Positions 34,081 to 44,391 are shown, counted from the first letter of the stretch. The stretch: 64,000 bases of DNA from Trebonia sp036276115 (GCA_036276115.1 DATBEM010000223.1:41963-105962), one strand, 5' to 3'. The notes: generated from the sequence alone by a model not told the origin. Numbers and translations are program-made.

Positions 34081-34689
34081 TCAGCCCTGGTCGTCCCGCT
34101 GGTCCCGCATGGCCTGAATGTTCTCGTTGATCCGGTGCAGTGCCATGAACAGCTCCAGGAACACCCGGATGGACCCCAGGCTCAGCAGCACGAAGACCGG
34201 CACGAAGAAGATGAGGACGATCAGCCCGCCCCCGACGTGACCCTCGTTGAACCCGACGAGGATGAAGAAGATCGCCCACAGCAGCACCCATGCCGTCGCC
34301 AGGACGTACAGCCCCTTGACGATCTTGGGGGTGACGAACGACTTGAACTGGAAGTCGAACAGCGAGGCGACGAAGCCCTTGCCATGGCTGGCCATCGCCT
34401 GCCGGGCCTGGGCCGAGCCGGCGCCGGGAGCCTGGTAGCCGGGGTAGCCGGCCGCGCCCGGGCCGCCGGGCGGTGCCTGCTGCCAGCCGGGCTGGGAGCC
34501 CGGCTCGGGCTGCTCCCAGGCCGGCGCGGCCTCCGGGGCACGGTAGGCGCCGGGCGGCGGCGGGTAGTTCGGCTGGTACGCCCCGGGGGCCGGCTGCTCG
34601 GGGGGCGGCGGCTGCCAGGCCGCGCGGGCCTGGTCCTGCCCGCCGGCCGGAACCGACTGCCAGCGCCCATCCGGCGGATGACCTGCCAT
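34081..34689 (-). CDS. DUF4282-type membrane protein with Pro/Gly-rich N-terminus
   Basis: The 202-residue protein begins with about 100 residues rich in Pro, Gly, Gln and Tyr (QPNYPPPPGAYRAPEAAPAW). Then come FVASLFDFQFKSFVTPKIVK and two predicted membrane helices (GLYVLATAWVLLWAIFFILV and GGLIVLIFFVPVFVLLSLGS), then RVFLELFMALHRINENIQAM. This layout fits DUF4282-containing actinobacterial membrane proteins of unknown role. ATG 34689 is chosen because GGAGG lies six bases before it; the longer start lacks such a site. Confidence 0.83.
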   Translation of the reverse strand: MAGHPPDGRWQSVPAGGQDQARAAWQPPPPEQPAPGAYQPNYPPPPGAYRAPEAAPAWEQPEPGSQPGWQQAPPGGPGAAGYPGYQAPGAGSAQARQAMASHGKGFVASLFDFQFKSFVTPKIVKGLYVLATAWVLLWAIFFILVGFNEGHVGGGLIVLIFFVPVFVLLSLGSIRVFLELFMALHRINENIQAMRDQRDDQG

Positions 34690-35014
34690 GTGAAGCCTCC
34701 AGTGCGCTCGGGGCGGGGGCCCGCGGTTCCCCCGTCGCGTTGTCATACTGCCATAGCTCGCGGCAATTGGTTCGCCGCGCGCGGTGAGCCTGCGCCGCGA
34801 TGAAACTGGACACCCCGCCGATGACGCGATTTACTGGTTGGGACAGGCGGGCGGGTATACGTAGTCAACGTACCGGCGACACTGGTCGTCAAACGCGCGT
34901 GACCCGCCCGCCGTCGCCTCCCCTCGCCTGGTCATTGCCCGCCGTGGACACCGCTCACCATGGCCGCAATTCACCATGGGCGCCGCCCTGGCGCAGGCGG
35001 CCGCGACCCGGATA

Positions 35015-35905
35015 ATGGTGCGGGTGAGCACCAGCCCGCCCCCACCCGGCTCGCAGGCCCCCGCCGCCGCCGGCCGGACCTTCCTCGTCACCGGCGGCAA
35101 CGCCGGGATCGGCCAGGCCACCGCGACCGCCCTGGCCCAGGCTGGCGGCCGGGTCGTCATCGCCTGCCGCGACCCCGCCCGGGGACAGGCAGCCGTCACC
35201 GCGATCGGGGCGGCCTCCGGCTCGGGCGAGGTGAGCCTGCTCCGGCTGGACCTGTCGTCGCTGGACTCGGTCCGCGCCTGCGCGGGGGCGTTCCTCGCCC
35301 GCGACGAGCCGCTGCACGTGCTGGTCAACAACGCGGGGATCGCCGGGCGGCGCGGCGTCACGGCCGACGGCTTCGAGCTGACGTTCGGGGTCAACCACCT
35401 CGGGCACTTCGCGCTGACCATGCTGCTGCTCGACCGGCTGACGGCCAGCGGCCCCGGGGCGCGGGTCGTCAACGTCTCCAGCGAGGTGCACTACCGCGCC
35501 CCGGGCATCGACTTCGGGAAGCTGCGGCGCAAGACGGCGAGCCTCCTCGGCCTGCGCGAGTACGCCGTTTCCAAGCTGTGCAACGTGCTGTTCGCCCAGG
35601 AGCTGGCCCGCCGCCTCGGCGGCCCCGGGGCCGGCGTCACCACCTACGCGCTGCACCCGGGGGTGGTCGCCTCGGAGATATGGCGGCGCGTCCCCTGGCC
35701 GGCTCGCGCCCTGATGACCAGGAACATGCTCACGAACCAGGAGGGCGCGGCCACGTCCCTGCACTGCGCCACCTCGCCCGCCGCGGGGGCCGAGTCCGGC
35801 TTGTTCTACGACAAGTGCCAGGTGGTCGCGCCCAGCCCGGTCGCCACCGGGCAGCTCGCGGAGCGGCTGTGGGAGCGCTCAGCGGAGTGGACTGGCGTCG
35901 GGTGA
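35015..35905 (+). CDS. Short-chain dehydrogenase, retinol dehydrogenase-like
   Basis: The SDR core shows FLVTGGNAGIGQATATALAQ (NADP site), LHVLVNNAGIAGRRGVTADG, GVNHLGHFALTMLLL, a serine in VVNVSSEVHY and Tyr/Lys in REYAVSKLCNVLFAQELARR. GVNHLGHF and the C-terminal LHPGVVASEIWRR group it with retinol dehydrogenase/WW-domain oxidoreductase-like SDRs, whose bacterial substrates are unknown. ATG 35015 is used, with GTG 35024 an alternative; neither has a clear ribosome binding site. The next gene, a DNA ligase, starts 17 bp after its stop. Confidence 0.85.
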   Translation: MVRVSTSPPPPGSQAPAAAGRTFLVTGGNAGIGQATATALAQAGGRVVIACRDPARGQAAVTAIGAASGSGEVSLLRLDLSSLDSVRACAGAFLARDEPLHVLVNNAGIAGRRGVTADGFELTFGVNHLGHFALTMLLLDRLTASGPGARVVNVSSEVHYRAPGIDFGKLRRKTASLLGLREYAVSKLCNVLFAQELARRLGGPGAGVTTYALHPGVVASEIWRRVPWPARALMTRNMLTNQEGAATSLHCATSPAAGAESGLFYDKCQVVAPSPVATGQLAERLWERSAEWTGVG

Positions 35906-35922
35906 GGGGTAGGTAGCAGATC

Positions 35923-37047
35923 ATGGACCTGCCCGTGATGCCGCCGGTCGAGCCAATGCTGGCCAAGGCGCTGACCGCCATCCCCGACGGGGACTACGTC
36001 TTCGAGCCCAAGTGGGATGGCTTCCGGTCCATCGTGTTCCGCGACGGCGACGAGGTCGAGATCGGCAGCCGCAACGAGCGGCCGATGACCCGCTACTTCC
36101 CCGAGGTCGCCGAGGCGATCAGGCGCGAGCTCCCGGCCCGCTGCGTCATCGACGGGGAGATCGTGCTGCCGGACTTCGCGACCGGGCGGCTCAGCTTCGA
36201 GCTGCTCCAGCTGCGGCTGCACCCGGCCGCGAGCCGGGTCGCGAAGCTCGCGGCGCAGACGCCCGCCCACTTCGTCGCGTTCGACCTGCTGGCCCTGGAC
36301 GACGAGGACTACACCGGCCGCCCGTTCGCCGAGCGCCGGGCCGCGCTGGAGCAGGCCCTGGCCACCGCGATGGCGCCGGTGCACCTCACCCCGGTCACGG
36401 CCGATCACGCGACCGCCGCCCGCTGGTTCACCCAGTTCGAGGGGGCGGGCCTCGACGGCCTCGTCGCCAAGGACCCGGGCAGCGCCTACGAGCCGAACAA
36501 GCGGCTCATGCTCAAGATCAAGCACGAGCGGACGGCCGACTGCGTGGTGGCCGGCTTCCGGCCGCACAAGGCCGGCGACGACGCGATCGGCTCGCTGCTG
36601 CTCGGCCTGTACAAGCCGGACGGGCGGCTAGCCAGCATCGGCGTGGTCGGCGCGCTGCCGATGGCGACCCGCCGGGCGCTGCGGGCCGAGCTCGACCCGC
36701 TGGTCACCACGTTCGAGGACCACCCGTGGAACTGGGCGGCGGCCCAGCCGCCGGACGGCGCGGGTGGCCGGCCGCCGGCGGGCCAGGAGCAGGCGGCCAC
36801 CCGGACGCCACGCAGCTCGGAGTACTCCCGCTGGAACGTCGGCAAGGACCTGTCCTTCACCCCGCTGCGCCCCGAGCGGGTGCTGGAGGTCCGCTACGAC
36901 CACATGGAGGGCCCGCGGCTGCGGCACACGGCCCAGTTCGTGCGCTGGCGCACCGACCGCGATCCCCGCTCCTGCACGTTCGACCAGCTTGAGGAGCCCG
37001 TCAGCTTCGACCTGACGTCCATCCTGCGACCCGGCGGACGGCCCTGA
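35923..37047 (+). CDS. ligC: ATP-dependent DNA ligase (LigC-type)
   Basis: The adenylation motif is EPKWDGFRS with the nucleotidyl lysine at position 30, followed by GSRNERPMTRYFPEV, IDGEIVLPDF, and DGLVAKDPGSAYEPNKR. A C-terminal OB-fold contains FTPLRPERVLEVRYDHMEG. The 374-residue length and lack of extra domains fit actinobacterial LigC. LigC enzymes act in repair, including end joining with or instead of LigD. The stop overlaps the start of a LigD-type polymerase gene by one base, so the two are co-translated. No ku gene is in the window. Confidence 0.9.
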   Translation: MDLPVMPPVEPMLAKALTAIPDGDYVFEPKWDGFRSIVFRDGDEVEIGSRNERPMTRYFPEVAEAIRRELPARCVIDGEIVLPDFATGRLSFELLQLRLHPAASRVAKLAAQTPAHFVAFDLLALDDEDYTGRPFAERRAALEQALATAMAPVHLTPVTADHATAARWFTQFEGAGLDGLVAKDPGSAYEPNKRLMLKIKHERTADCVVAGFRPHKAGDDAIGSLLLGLYKPDGRLASIGVVGALPMATRRALRAELDPLVTTFEDHPWNWAAAQPPDGAGGRPPAGQEQAATRTPRSSEYSRWNVGKDLSFTPLRPERVLEVRYDHMEGPRLRHTAQFVRWRTDRDPRSCTFDQLEEPVSFDLTSILRPGGRP

Positions 37048-38381
37048 TGCCCTCGCCGAAGACGATCATCGAGGTGGCCGGCCGCCAGGTCCCGGTCTCC
37101 AACCCGGACAAGGTGTACTTCCCGCGGACCGGCCACACGAAGATGGACCTGGTCAAGTACTACCTGGCGGTCGCCGAGGGCGCGCTCGGCGGGGTCCGCG
37201 GGCGGCCGATGGCGCTCAAGCGGTTCGTCAACGGGGCGGAGGAGGAGCCGTTCTTCCAGAAGCGGGCGCCGGAAAAGCGGCCGGACTGGATCGAGACGGC
37301 CGAGCTGAAGTTCCCGTCCGGGCGCAGCGCCGACGAGGTCGTGCTGCGCGACGCGGCCGGCCTGGCCTGGGTGGCGAACCTGGGCTGCATCGACCTCAAC
37401 CCGCACCCGGTCCGCACGGCCGACCTCGACCGCCCCGATGAGCTGCGGGTGGACCTCGACCCGGTTCCTGGCGTCGGCTGGCAGCAGATCCTTGGCGTGG
37501 CAATGGAGGCCGGTTCCGTGCTGAAGGACTTTGGCCTGACGGGCTACGCGAAGACATCGGGATCGCGCGGGATGCACATCTACGCGCGCATCGAGCCGCG
37601 GTGGTCGTTCACGGACGTGCGGCGGGCGGCGGTGGCGGTGGCGCGGGAGATCGAGCGGCGGGTGCCGGACCTGGCCACGTCGAAGTGGTGGAAGGAGGAG
37701 CGGCACGGCGTCTTCGTCGACTACAACCAGAGCGCCAAGGACCGCACCGTCGCCTCCGCCTACTCGGTCCGGCCGCTGCCCGACGCGCGCGTCTCGACCC
37801 CGCTGGCCTGGTCGGAGGTCCCCACGTGCGACCCGGCGGCGTTCACGATCGACACCGTGCCCGCCCGGTTCGCCCGCGCCGGTGACCCGTGGGCGGACAT
37901 GGACGAGTCGGCCGGCTCGCTGGCGCCGCTGCTGGAGCTCGCCGCCCGCGACGAGGCGGCCGGGCTGCCGGACGCCCCCTGGCCGCCGCACTACGACAAG
38001 CAGGATGGCGAGGCGGCCCGGGTGCAGCCGTCCAAGCGCCGCCCCGGAAGCCCGGCGAAGGCGCCCGCGAGCGGCTCCGGCCCCAGCCCGGCCGGCCGCC
38101 GCCAGTCGGTCAAGCCGCTGATCGAGATCGCCCGGGCGCAGACGAAGGCGGAGGCGATGGAGGGCCTGGAGCGGTGGAAGGCGCGGCACGCCGACGTGTG
38201 GCCGTCGCTGGAGCCGGCCGACGTGCTGGTCGACTCGATGCGCGGCCGCAGCACCGCCTGGACCCGGATCCGGCTCAACCTGGAGCACGTGCCGGAAGGG
38301 CAGCGCCCGGCCCAGGAGCCGCTGGAGGTTGACTACGACCCGTGGGCCGGCTTCACCGGGCCGCCCGGCCCCGGCTCCTGA
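37047..38381 (+). CDS. LigD-type polymerase/primase domain protein (PolDom)
   Basis: This stand-alone archaeo-eukaryotic primase-like polymerase has VSNPDKVYFPRTGHTKMDLV, HPVRTADLDRPDELRVDLDP with metal-binding Asp136 and Asp138, and SGSRGMHIYARIEP. A third metal-site region VFVDYNQSAKDRTVASAYSV follows. It corresponds to the polymerase domain of LigD, which adds nucleotides during end joining. After residue 310 or so it has a basic Ala/Gly/Pro linker and a C-terminal domain (IARAQTKAEAMEGLERWKAR, then RGRSTAWTRIRLNLEHVPEG) that I do not assign to ligase or nuclease. It is coupled to the LigC gene, a split version of multidomain LigD. Role in NHEJ or base-excision gap filling is inferred. Confidence 0.87.
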   Translation: MPSPKTIIEVAGRQVPVSNPDKVYFPRTGHTKMDLVKYYLAVAEGALGGVRGRPMALKRFVNGAEEEPFFQKRAPEKRPDWIETAELKFPSGRSADEVVLRDAAGLAWVANLGCIDLNPHPVRTADLDRPDELRVDLDPVPGVGWQQILGVAMEAGSVLKDFGLTGYAKTSGSRGMHIYARIEPRWSFTDVRRAAVAVAREIERRVPDLATSKWWKEERHGVFVDYNQSAKDRTVASAYSVRPLPDARVSTPLAWSEVPTCDPAAFTIDTVPARFARAGDPWADMDESAGSLAPLLELAARDEAAGLPDAPWPPHYDKQDGEAARVQPSKRRPGSPAKAPASGSGPSPAGRRQSVKPLIEIARAQTKAEAMEGLERWKARHADVWPSLEPADVLVDSMRGRSTAWTRIRLNLEHVPEGQRPAQEPLEVDYDPWAGFTGPPGPGS

Positions 38382-38449
38382 CCACCCGTGAAACACACCG
38401 TTAACGCGCGTGAAGCATGGCGGGCGGCTGCCCGGTCTACAGTGGCCGC

Positions 38450-38752
38450 ATGCTGATCTCCCCGCACGAGCAGGAGCGGCTGCTCATCCACGTGGCTGCG
38501 GGGCTCGCCCGGGAACGGCGGGCTCGCGGGCTGAAGCTGAACTACCCGGAGGCGGTCGCGCTGATCACGTCCTACCTCCTGGAGGGCGCCCGCGACGGGC
38601 GGACCGTGGTGGACCTGATGGCGGCCGGCCGGACGGTGCTAACCCGGGACGACGTGCTGGACGGGGTGCCCGAGATGATCACCGAGGTGCAGGCGGAGGC
38701 CACCTTCCCCGACGGCACCAAGCTCGTCACCGTGCACGAGCCGATCCCGTGA
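38450..38752 (+). CDS. ureA: Urease gamma subunit
   Basis: UreA is the small structural subunit of urease, which hydrolyses urea to ammonia and carbon dioxide. The 100-residue protein begins LISPHEQERLLIHVAAGLAR and contains LNYPEAVALITSYLLEGARD, GRTVVDLMAAGRTVLTRDDV and LDGVPEMITEVQAEATFPDG, covering the whole family. ATG 38450 matches the normal start. It heads the ureABCFGD operon, and the ureB start lies ten bases after its stop. Confidence 0.95.
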   Translation: MLISPHEQERLLIHVAAGLARERRARGLKLNYPEAVALITSYLLEGARDGRTVVDLMAAGRTVLTRDDVLDGVPEMITEVQAEATFPDGTKLVTVHEPIP

Positions 38753-38762
38753 CGGGCCGCCC

Positions 38763-39075
38763 GTGATCCCCGGCGAGATCATCCCCGGCCCCGGCCCGGT
38801 AGTCCTGAACGCGGGCCGGCCGGCCCGCGTGCTGGCCGTCGTCAACGCGGGCGACCGGCCGGTCCAGGTCGGCTCGCACTTCCACTTCGCCCAGGCCAAC
38901 AGCGCCTTGCGCTTCGACCGGGACGCCGCCTGGGGGCACCGGCTGGATGTCCCGGCGGGCACCGCGATCCGGTTCGAGCCGGGCGTCGAGCGCGAGGTCA
39001 CGCTGGTTCCCCTGGCGGGCCGCCGCCGGGTGCCGGGCCTGCAAACCGGCGGCCGGCGACTGGAGGGAGCCCCGG

Positions 39076-39083
<8 letters not shown>
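38763..39083 (+). CDS. ureB: Urease beta subunit
   Basis: The 106-residue UreB shows PGEIIPGPGPVVLNAGRPAR, VVNAGDRPVQVGSHFHFAQA and NSALRFDRDAAWGHRLDVPA, typical of the beta-barrel subunit. It starts at GTG 38763 and ends in TGA 39081-39083, overlapping the first eight bases of ureC, so the two are translationally coupled. Confidence 0.95.
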
Positions 39084-40785
<1,702 letters not shown>

Positions 40786-40936
40786 TGCCCCCGCTCCCGC
40801 TACTCCCCCCGGCGCTGCCAGCGCTCCCGCTGCCAACGTCCCGGCTGCCGGCACTCCCGGCCGGCCCCGCGAGCCCGGCCAGCGCCCGGCGCTCCCCCAG
40901 CCGGGGTCTTCTTGCTGTTATCACGCCGCGCTTCGG

Positions 40937-40984
40937 GGATTGCCGTCGGTTGGATGCATATTTGCGCCGAATCGACGGCAATCC
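40937..40984. promoter_or_regulatory. 12-bp perfect inverted repeat between ureC and ureF
   Basis: GGATTGCCGTCG (40937-40948) and CGACGGCAATCC (40973-40984) are perfect complements; with a G-T pair the stem extends to 15 bp around an 18-base AT-richer loop containing ATGCATAT. It lies 40 bp before the ureF start. It might attenuate or process the operon mRNA, or be a remnant of a small mobile element. No T tract follows. The rest of 40786-41023 is C-rich with no gene. Confidence 0.55.
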
Positions 40985-41023
40985 GTGCCCGGCCGGCTGG
41001 GCACGCTCCCCGCGCGGGCACCG

Positions 41024-41866
41024 ATGAGCGCCGTGAGCCTGCTCCTGGCCGACGCCCGGTTCCCGGCTGGGGGGCACGCGCACTCCGGCGGCGTGGAGCC
41101 AGCCGTGACGGCCCGCACGGTGACCGGCTTGGCGTCGCTTGAGCTGTTCCTGCGCGGCCGGCTGCGCACGGCGGGCCTGGTGTCCGCCGCCCTGGCCGCC
41201 GCCGCGTGCGCGCACGGGGCGGCCTCGCGCGCGGCGGGTGACGAGGCTGCGGGCCCGGCGGCGCAGGCGGCAGGCGGCAGGCCAGCGGCGGCCGGCGAGC
41301 CAGTGGCAGTGGCCGGTCCGGTCGCTCCCAGCGAGCCGGCGACGGCCCGGCGAGAAGGGGCCTGCCCGCCGGCCCGCTCCGGCGTGGGCGCGCCGGCCGC
41401 GGCCGGCGTTACCTGGGACGTGCTCGACGCCGAGGCGGACGCGCGGACGCCGTCACCCGCGCAGCGCGAGGCCTCGCGACGGCAGGGGCGGGCGCTGCTG
41501 CGGGCGGCCCGGGCGGCCTGGCCGGAAGCGGGCTGGCTGGGGGGCCTCGGGCGGCAGCCCCATCATCCCGTCGCCCTGGGGGCGGTGACCGCCGCGGCCG
41601 GGGGCGACCCGCCTGAGGCCGCCCGGATCGCCGCCTACCAGGCGGTGGCCGGGCCCGCGAGCGCGGCGGTGCGGCTCCTCGCCCTCGATCCGATGCAGGC
41701 CGCCGCGATCGTCGCCCGGCTGGCCGGCGCGGTGGACGCGGTCGCGGCGGCGGCCGCGGCGGCGGCCAGCGGGCCGCTGGCCGAACTGCCCTTCCCGTCC
41801 GCGCCAGCGCTTGACCTGCTGGCCGAAGCCCACGCCCGAGCGGAGGTGCGTCTGTTTGAGTCCTGA
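41024..41866 (+). CDS. ureF: Urease accessory protein UreF
   Basis: UreF is part of the UreDFG complex that loads nickel into urease. The start MSAVSLLLADARFPAGGHAH and the C-terminal RLLALDPMQAAAIVARLAGA, with AYQAVAGPASAAVRL, match the actinobacterial family. At 280 residues it is longer than usual because of an Ala/Gly/Pro-rich insert of about 60 residues (about 66-125: SRAAGDEAAGPAAQAAGG and on) in the middle of the helical fold, with no obvious function. ATG 41024 is used, as an upstream extension is non-conserved. It overlaps ureG by 11 bp. Confidence 0.88.
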   Translation: MSAVSLLLADARFPAGGHAHSGGVEPAVTARTVTGLASLELFLRGRLRTAGLVSAALAAAACAHGAASRAAGDEAAGPAAQAAGGRPAAAGEPVAVAGPVAPSEPATARREGACPPARSGVGAPAAAGVTWDVLDAEADARTPSPAQREASRRQGRALLRAARAAWPEAGWLGGLGRQPHHPVALGAVTAAAGGDPPEAARIAAYQAVAGPASAAVRLLALDPMQAAAIVARLAGAVDAVAAAAAAAASGPLAELPFPSAPALDLLAEAHARAEVRLFES

Positions 41867-42560
41867 CCACGCGCATGATGAGGTCCCCCACGAGCACGTT
41901 CACGAGCACGGGGCGGTGGAGCACCCGGTCCCGGCCCGGGCCGGGCGGGCGCTGCGCATCGGGATCGGCGGGCCGGTCGGCAGCGGCAAGACGGCCCTGG
42001 TGGCGGCGCTGTGCCGGGCGCTGGCGGGCGAGGTCCGGCTGGCGGTGGTGACCAACGACATCTACACCACCGAGGACGCCGACTTCCTGCGCCGGGCGGG
42101 CGTGCTCGACACCAGCCGGATCGCGGCGGTCCGGACCGGCTGCTGCCCGCACACGGCGATCCGCGATGACATCGCCGCCAACCTCGACGCGGTCGAGGAC
42201 CTGGAGGCGGCCCTCGGCCCGCTCGACCTCGTCCTGGTCGAAAGCGGCGGCGACAACCTGACCGCCACGTTCAGCCGGGGGCTGGCCGACCAGCAGATCT
42301 TCGTGCTCGACGTGTCCGGGGGCGACAAGGTACCGCGCAAGGGCGGCCCCGGCGTCACCACCTCCGACCTGCTGGTGATCAACAAGACCGACCTCGCTCC
42401 CCTGGTCGGCGCGTCGCTGGCGGTCATGGAGCGCGACGCCGCCGCCGTCCGCGAGGGGCGCCCGGTCTTGTTCACCTCGCTGCGCGAGGACCCCCGGGCG
42501 ACCACGGTCGCCGCCTGGGTCCGGGCCGCCCTGCGCCAGCCGGCCCCCGCCGGCCAGTAG
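41856..42560 (+). CDS. ureG: Urease accessory GTPase UreG
   Basis: UreG hydrolyses GTP to drive nickel insertion. The P-loop GPVGSGKT lies at about 39-46, and LAVVTNDIYTTEDADFLRR, RTGCCPHTAIRDD (the Cys-Pro-His nickel motif) and LLVINKTDLAPLVG follow. The first 25 residues are histidine-rich (HAHDEVPHEHVHEHGAVEH), a nickel-storage tail that may compensate for the absence of ureE. TTG 41856 is selected because CGGAGG precedes it and the reading frame lacks an ATG before the P-loop. It overlaps ureF, and ureD starts two bases after its stop. Confidence 0.93.
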   Translation: MSPDHAHDEVPHEHVHEHGAVEHPVPARAGRALRIGIGGPVGSGKTALVAALCRALAGEVRLAVVTNDIYTTEDADFLRRAGVLDTSRIAAVRTGCCPHTAIRDDIAANLDAVEDLEAALGPLDLVLVESGGDNLTATFSRGLADQQIFVLDVSGGDKVPRKGGPGVTTSDLLVINKTDLAPLVGASLAVMERDAAAVREGRPVLFTSLREDPRATTVAAWVRAALRQPAPAGQ

Positions 42561-42562
42561 CC

Positions 42563-43363
42563 ATGACGACGGTCAGCCCGGCCGCGCCGCCGGCCGCCGC
42601 GGGCCGGCTCCGGAACCTCGTCGCCGCGGCGGCGGAGGTGGTGGCTGAGGCCGGCCGCGACGGGCGGACGCGGCTGCCGGTGCTGCGATCGCAGGTGCCG
42701 CTGGTGCTGCGGCGCACGCCGCAGGGCGTCTACCTGGTCGGGGCGGGGGCCGGGCCGCTGGGCGGGGACCAGCTGAGCCTGCGGGTCACGGTCCGGGCGG
42801 GGGCGTCGCTGCGGCTGGCGACGGTCGCCGCGTCGGTCGCGCTGCCCGGCCTCGACGGGGGCGAGTCGCGGCTGGAAGTCACCATCGACGTGGAGCCCGG
42901 CGGGTGCCTGGAGTACCTGCCCGAGCCGGTCGTCATCGCCAATGGCGCCCGGCACGCCAGCGACGTCCGGGTCACCCTGGCCGAGGGCGCCCGCCTCATC
43001 GCCCGCGACGAGCTCATCCTCGGCCGCCACGGCGAGCGCGGCGGGAGCTACCGGGGCGCCCTGCGGGCCGACTACGCGGGCCGCCCCCTGTTGCGCCAGT
43101 CACTGGAGGCCAGCGGCACCGACGACGCCGCCGGCGGCCCGGCCGTCCTGGCCGACCACCGCGCGGCGGGCACCCTGCTGCTCGTCAACCAGCCCGCTCC
43201 CCCGCCGGGGGCGGCGGACGGGATCGCGGTCATGCCGCTCGCGGGCGGCCCGGCCACCCTCGTGACGGCCCTCGCCCACGACGCGGTCACGCTGCGCAGG
43301 CACCTCACGGGCCCCAGTTATCACGGAGAATTTTCCGGTCCCGGAAGATTTGCCACGCCATAA
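42563..43363 (+). CDS. ureD: Urease accessory protein UreD
   Basis: UreD (UreH) is the scaffold that binds apo-urease during nickel loading. The family pattern is visible in LRRTPQGVYLVGAGAGPLGG, VTVRAGASLRLATVAASVAL, LEYLPEPVVIANGARHASDV and LGRHGERGGSYRGALRADY. It closes the operon. The last twelve residues (GEFSGPGRFATP) are encoded by the dyad element at 43328-43377, so the normal C-terminal end seems to have been replaced or extended by an intergenic repeat. Confidence 0.9.
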   Translation: MTTVSPAAPPAAAGRLRNLVAAAAEVVAEAGRDGRTRLPVLRSQVPLVLRRTPQGVYLVGAGAGPLGGDQLSLRVTVRAGASLRLATVAASVALPGLDGGESRLEVTIDVEPGGCLEYLPEPVVIANGARHASDVRVTLAEGARLIARDELILGRHGERGGSYRGALRADYAGRPLLRQSLEASGTDDAAGGPAVLADHRAAGTLLLVNQPAPPPGAADGIAVMPLAGGPATLVTALAHDAVTLRRHLTGPSYHGEFSGPGRFATP

Positions 43364-43377
43364 CCGGAAAATCTTCC
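43328..43377. terminator. Dyad element at the 3' end of ureD
   Basis: GGAAGATTTGCC (43343-43354) and GGAAAATCTTCC (43366-43377) form a 12-bp stem with one mismatch around an 11-base loop that contains the ureD stop. GAATTTTCCGGTCCCGG precedes it. Layout and sequence resemble 14209-14258, and it also separates convergent genes, so a terminator role is plausible. Confidence 0.55.
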
Positions 43378-43422
43378 AGGAGCCGCCAGGAGCGGCCGGG
43401 AGCCGACTGGCGCGAGCCGTGC

Positions 43423-44361
43423 CTAGAAGGCGGGGACCAGCGCGCGGGTGGTGGTGGAGGGGAGGCCGACCGGGCCGGGGCGCAGGCGCAGGAGGCGGCC
43501 CGCCAGCGGCTGGGCGCGGCGCTCGGAGGGGGACAGCTCGATGCTGGCCGTCGTCACGAGCAGGTCGGTCATGCCCGGGCCGCCGAAGGCCATGCTGGTC
43601 GGGCGGCGCACTGGCACCGGGATCACCGCGTCGAGCTCGCCGTCGGGCGCGAAGCGGCGCAGGACGCCGCCGTCCCACATCGCGACCCACACGTAGCCGT
43701 CGAGGTCCACGGTCAGCCCGTCGGGGAAGCCGCCGGCCCCGCTGAGGTCGGTGAACATCCGCCGGCGGCCGGGCACCCCGTGCGCCTGGTCGTAGTCGAA
43801 GACGTCCACCCGGCGGGTCGGGGAGTCCGCGTAGTACAGCCGGGACCCGTCCGGGCTCCAGCCGAGGCCGTTGGAGACCGTCGCCCCCAGGCCCACCGGG
43901 GTGAGGACGCCCCCGGTGCCCGCGTTCGCGTCCAGCCGGTACAGCGTGCCCAGCGGCTGGGTCTCGGCGGTGTGCATCGTGCCCACCCAGACCCGGCCCG
44001 CCGGGTCGACCGAGCCGTCGTTGAAGCGGACATCGGGCCGGGCGGGCGCGGCCGCCAGCTCCAGCTCGGTGTACTCCCCCGACAGCCCGGCCTGGCCGGG
44101 GACCGGCTGGCGGAGGACGACCCGGTGCCGGGCCGCGTACACCAGCGCGCCCTCGCCCGCGGGGAACACCGCCGACACCTGCTCGATCTCGGCCGACACG
44201 GTCTCGCCGGAGGGGAACTCGGTGCGGTGCAGCAGCCCGCCGGCGATGTCCACCCATAGCAGGGCGGACTCCTCGGGCAGCCAGTACGGCCCCTCGCCGA
44301 GAACGGCCGTCACATCGCCAACTGGCTCAACTGCCACATCGTCACGCACGCGAGTCACCAC
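43423..44361 (-). CDS. SMP-30/gluconolactonase-family protein
   Basis: The six-bladed beta-propeller family is recognised from VLGEGPYWLPEESALLWVDI (metal Glu), DVRFNDGSVDPAGRVWVGTM, ATVSNGLGWSPDGSRLYYAD and GGFPDGLTVDLDGYVWVAMW (metal Asp). Members are divalent-metal lactonases acting on sugar or other lactones in the cytoplasm, or regucalcin-like proteins. The 312-residue length is normal. It is next to glpK in the same direction, separated by 30 bp, so a sugar acid or polyol role is possible but not shown. Confidence 0.88.
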   Translation of the reverse strand: MVTRVRDDVAVEPVGDVTAVLGEGPYWLPEESALLWVDIAGGLLHRTEFPSGETVSAEIEQVSAVFPAGEGALVYAARHRVVLRQPVPGQAGLSGEYTELELAAAPARPDVRFNDGSVDPAGRVWVGTMHTAETQPLGTLYRLDANAGTGGVLTPVGLGATVSNGLGWSPDGSRLYYADSPTRRVDVFDYDQAHGVPGRRRMFTDLSGAGGFPDGLTVDLDGYVWVAMWDGGVLRRFAPDGELDAVIPVPVRRPTSMAFGGPGMTDLLVTTASIELSPSERRAQPLAGRLLRLRPGPVGLPSTTTRALVPAF

Positions 44362-44391
44362 GGCAGGGTAGGTACCCGCGAGCGGGCTAAA

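Noticed and set aside
40937..40984. Terminal inverted repeats of an insertion sequence
   Set aside because: The arms are only 24 bases apart with no transposase or target duplication; a hairpin is the simpler reading.
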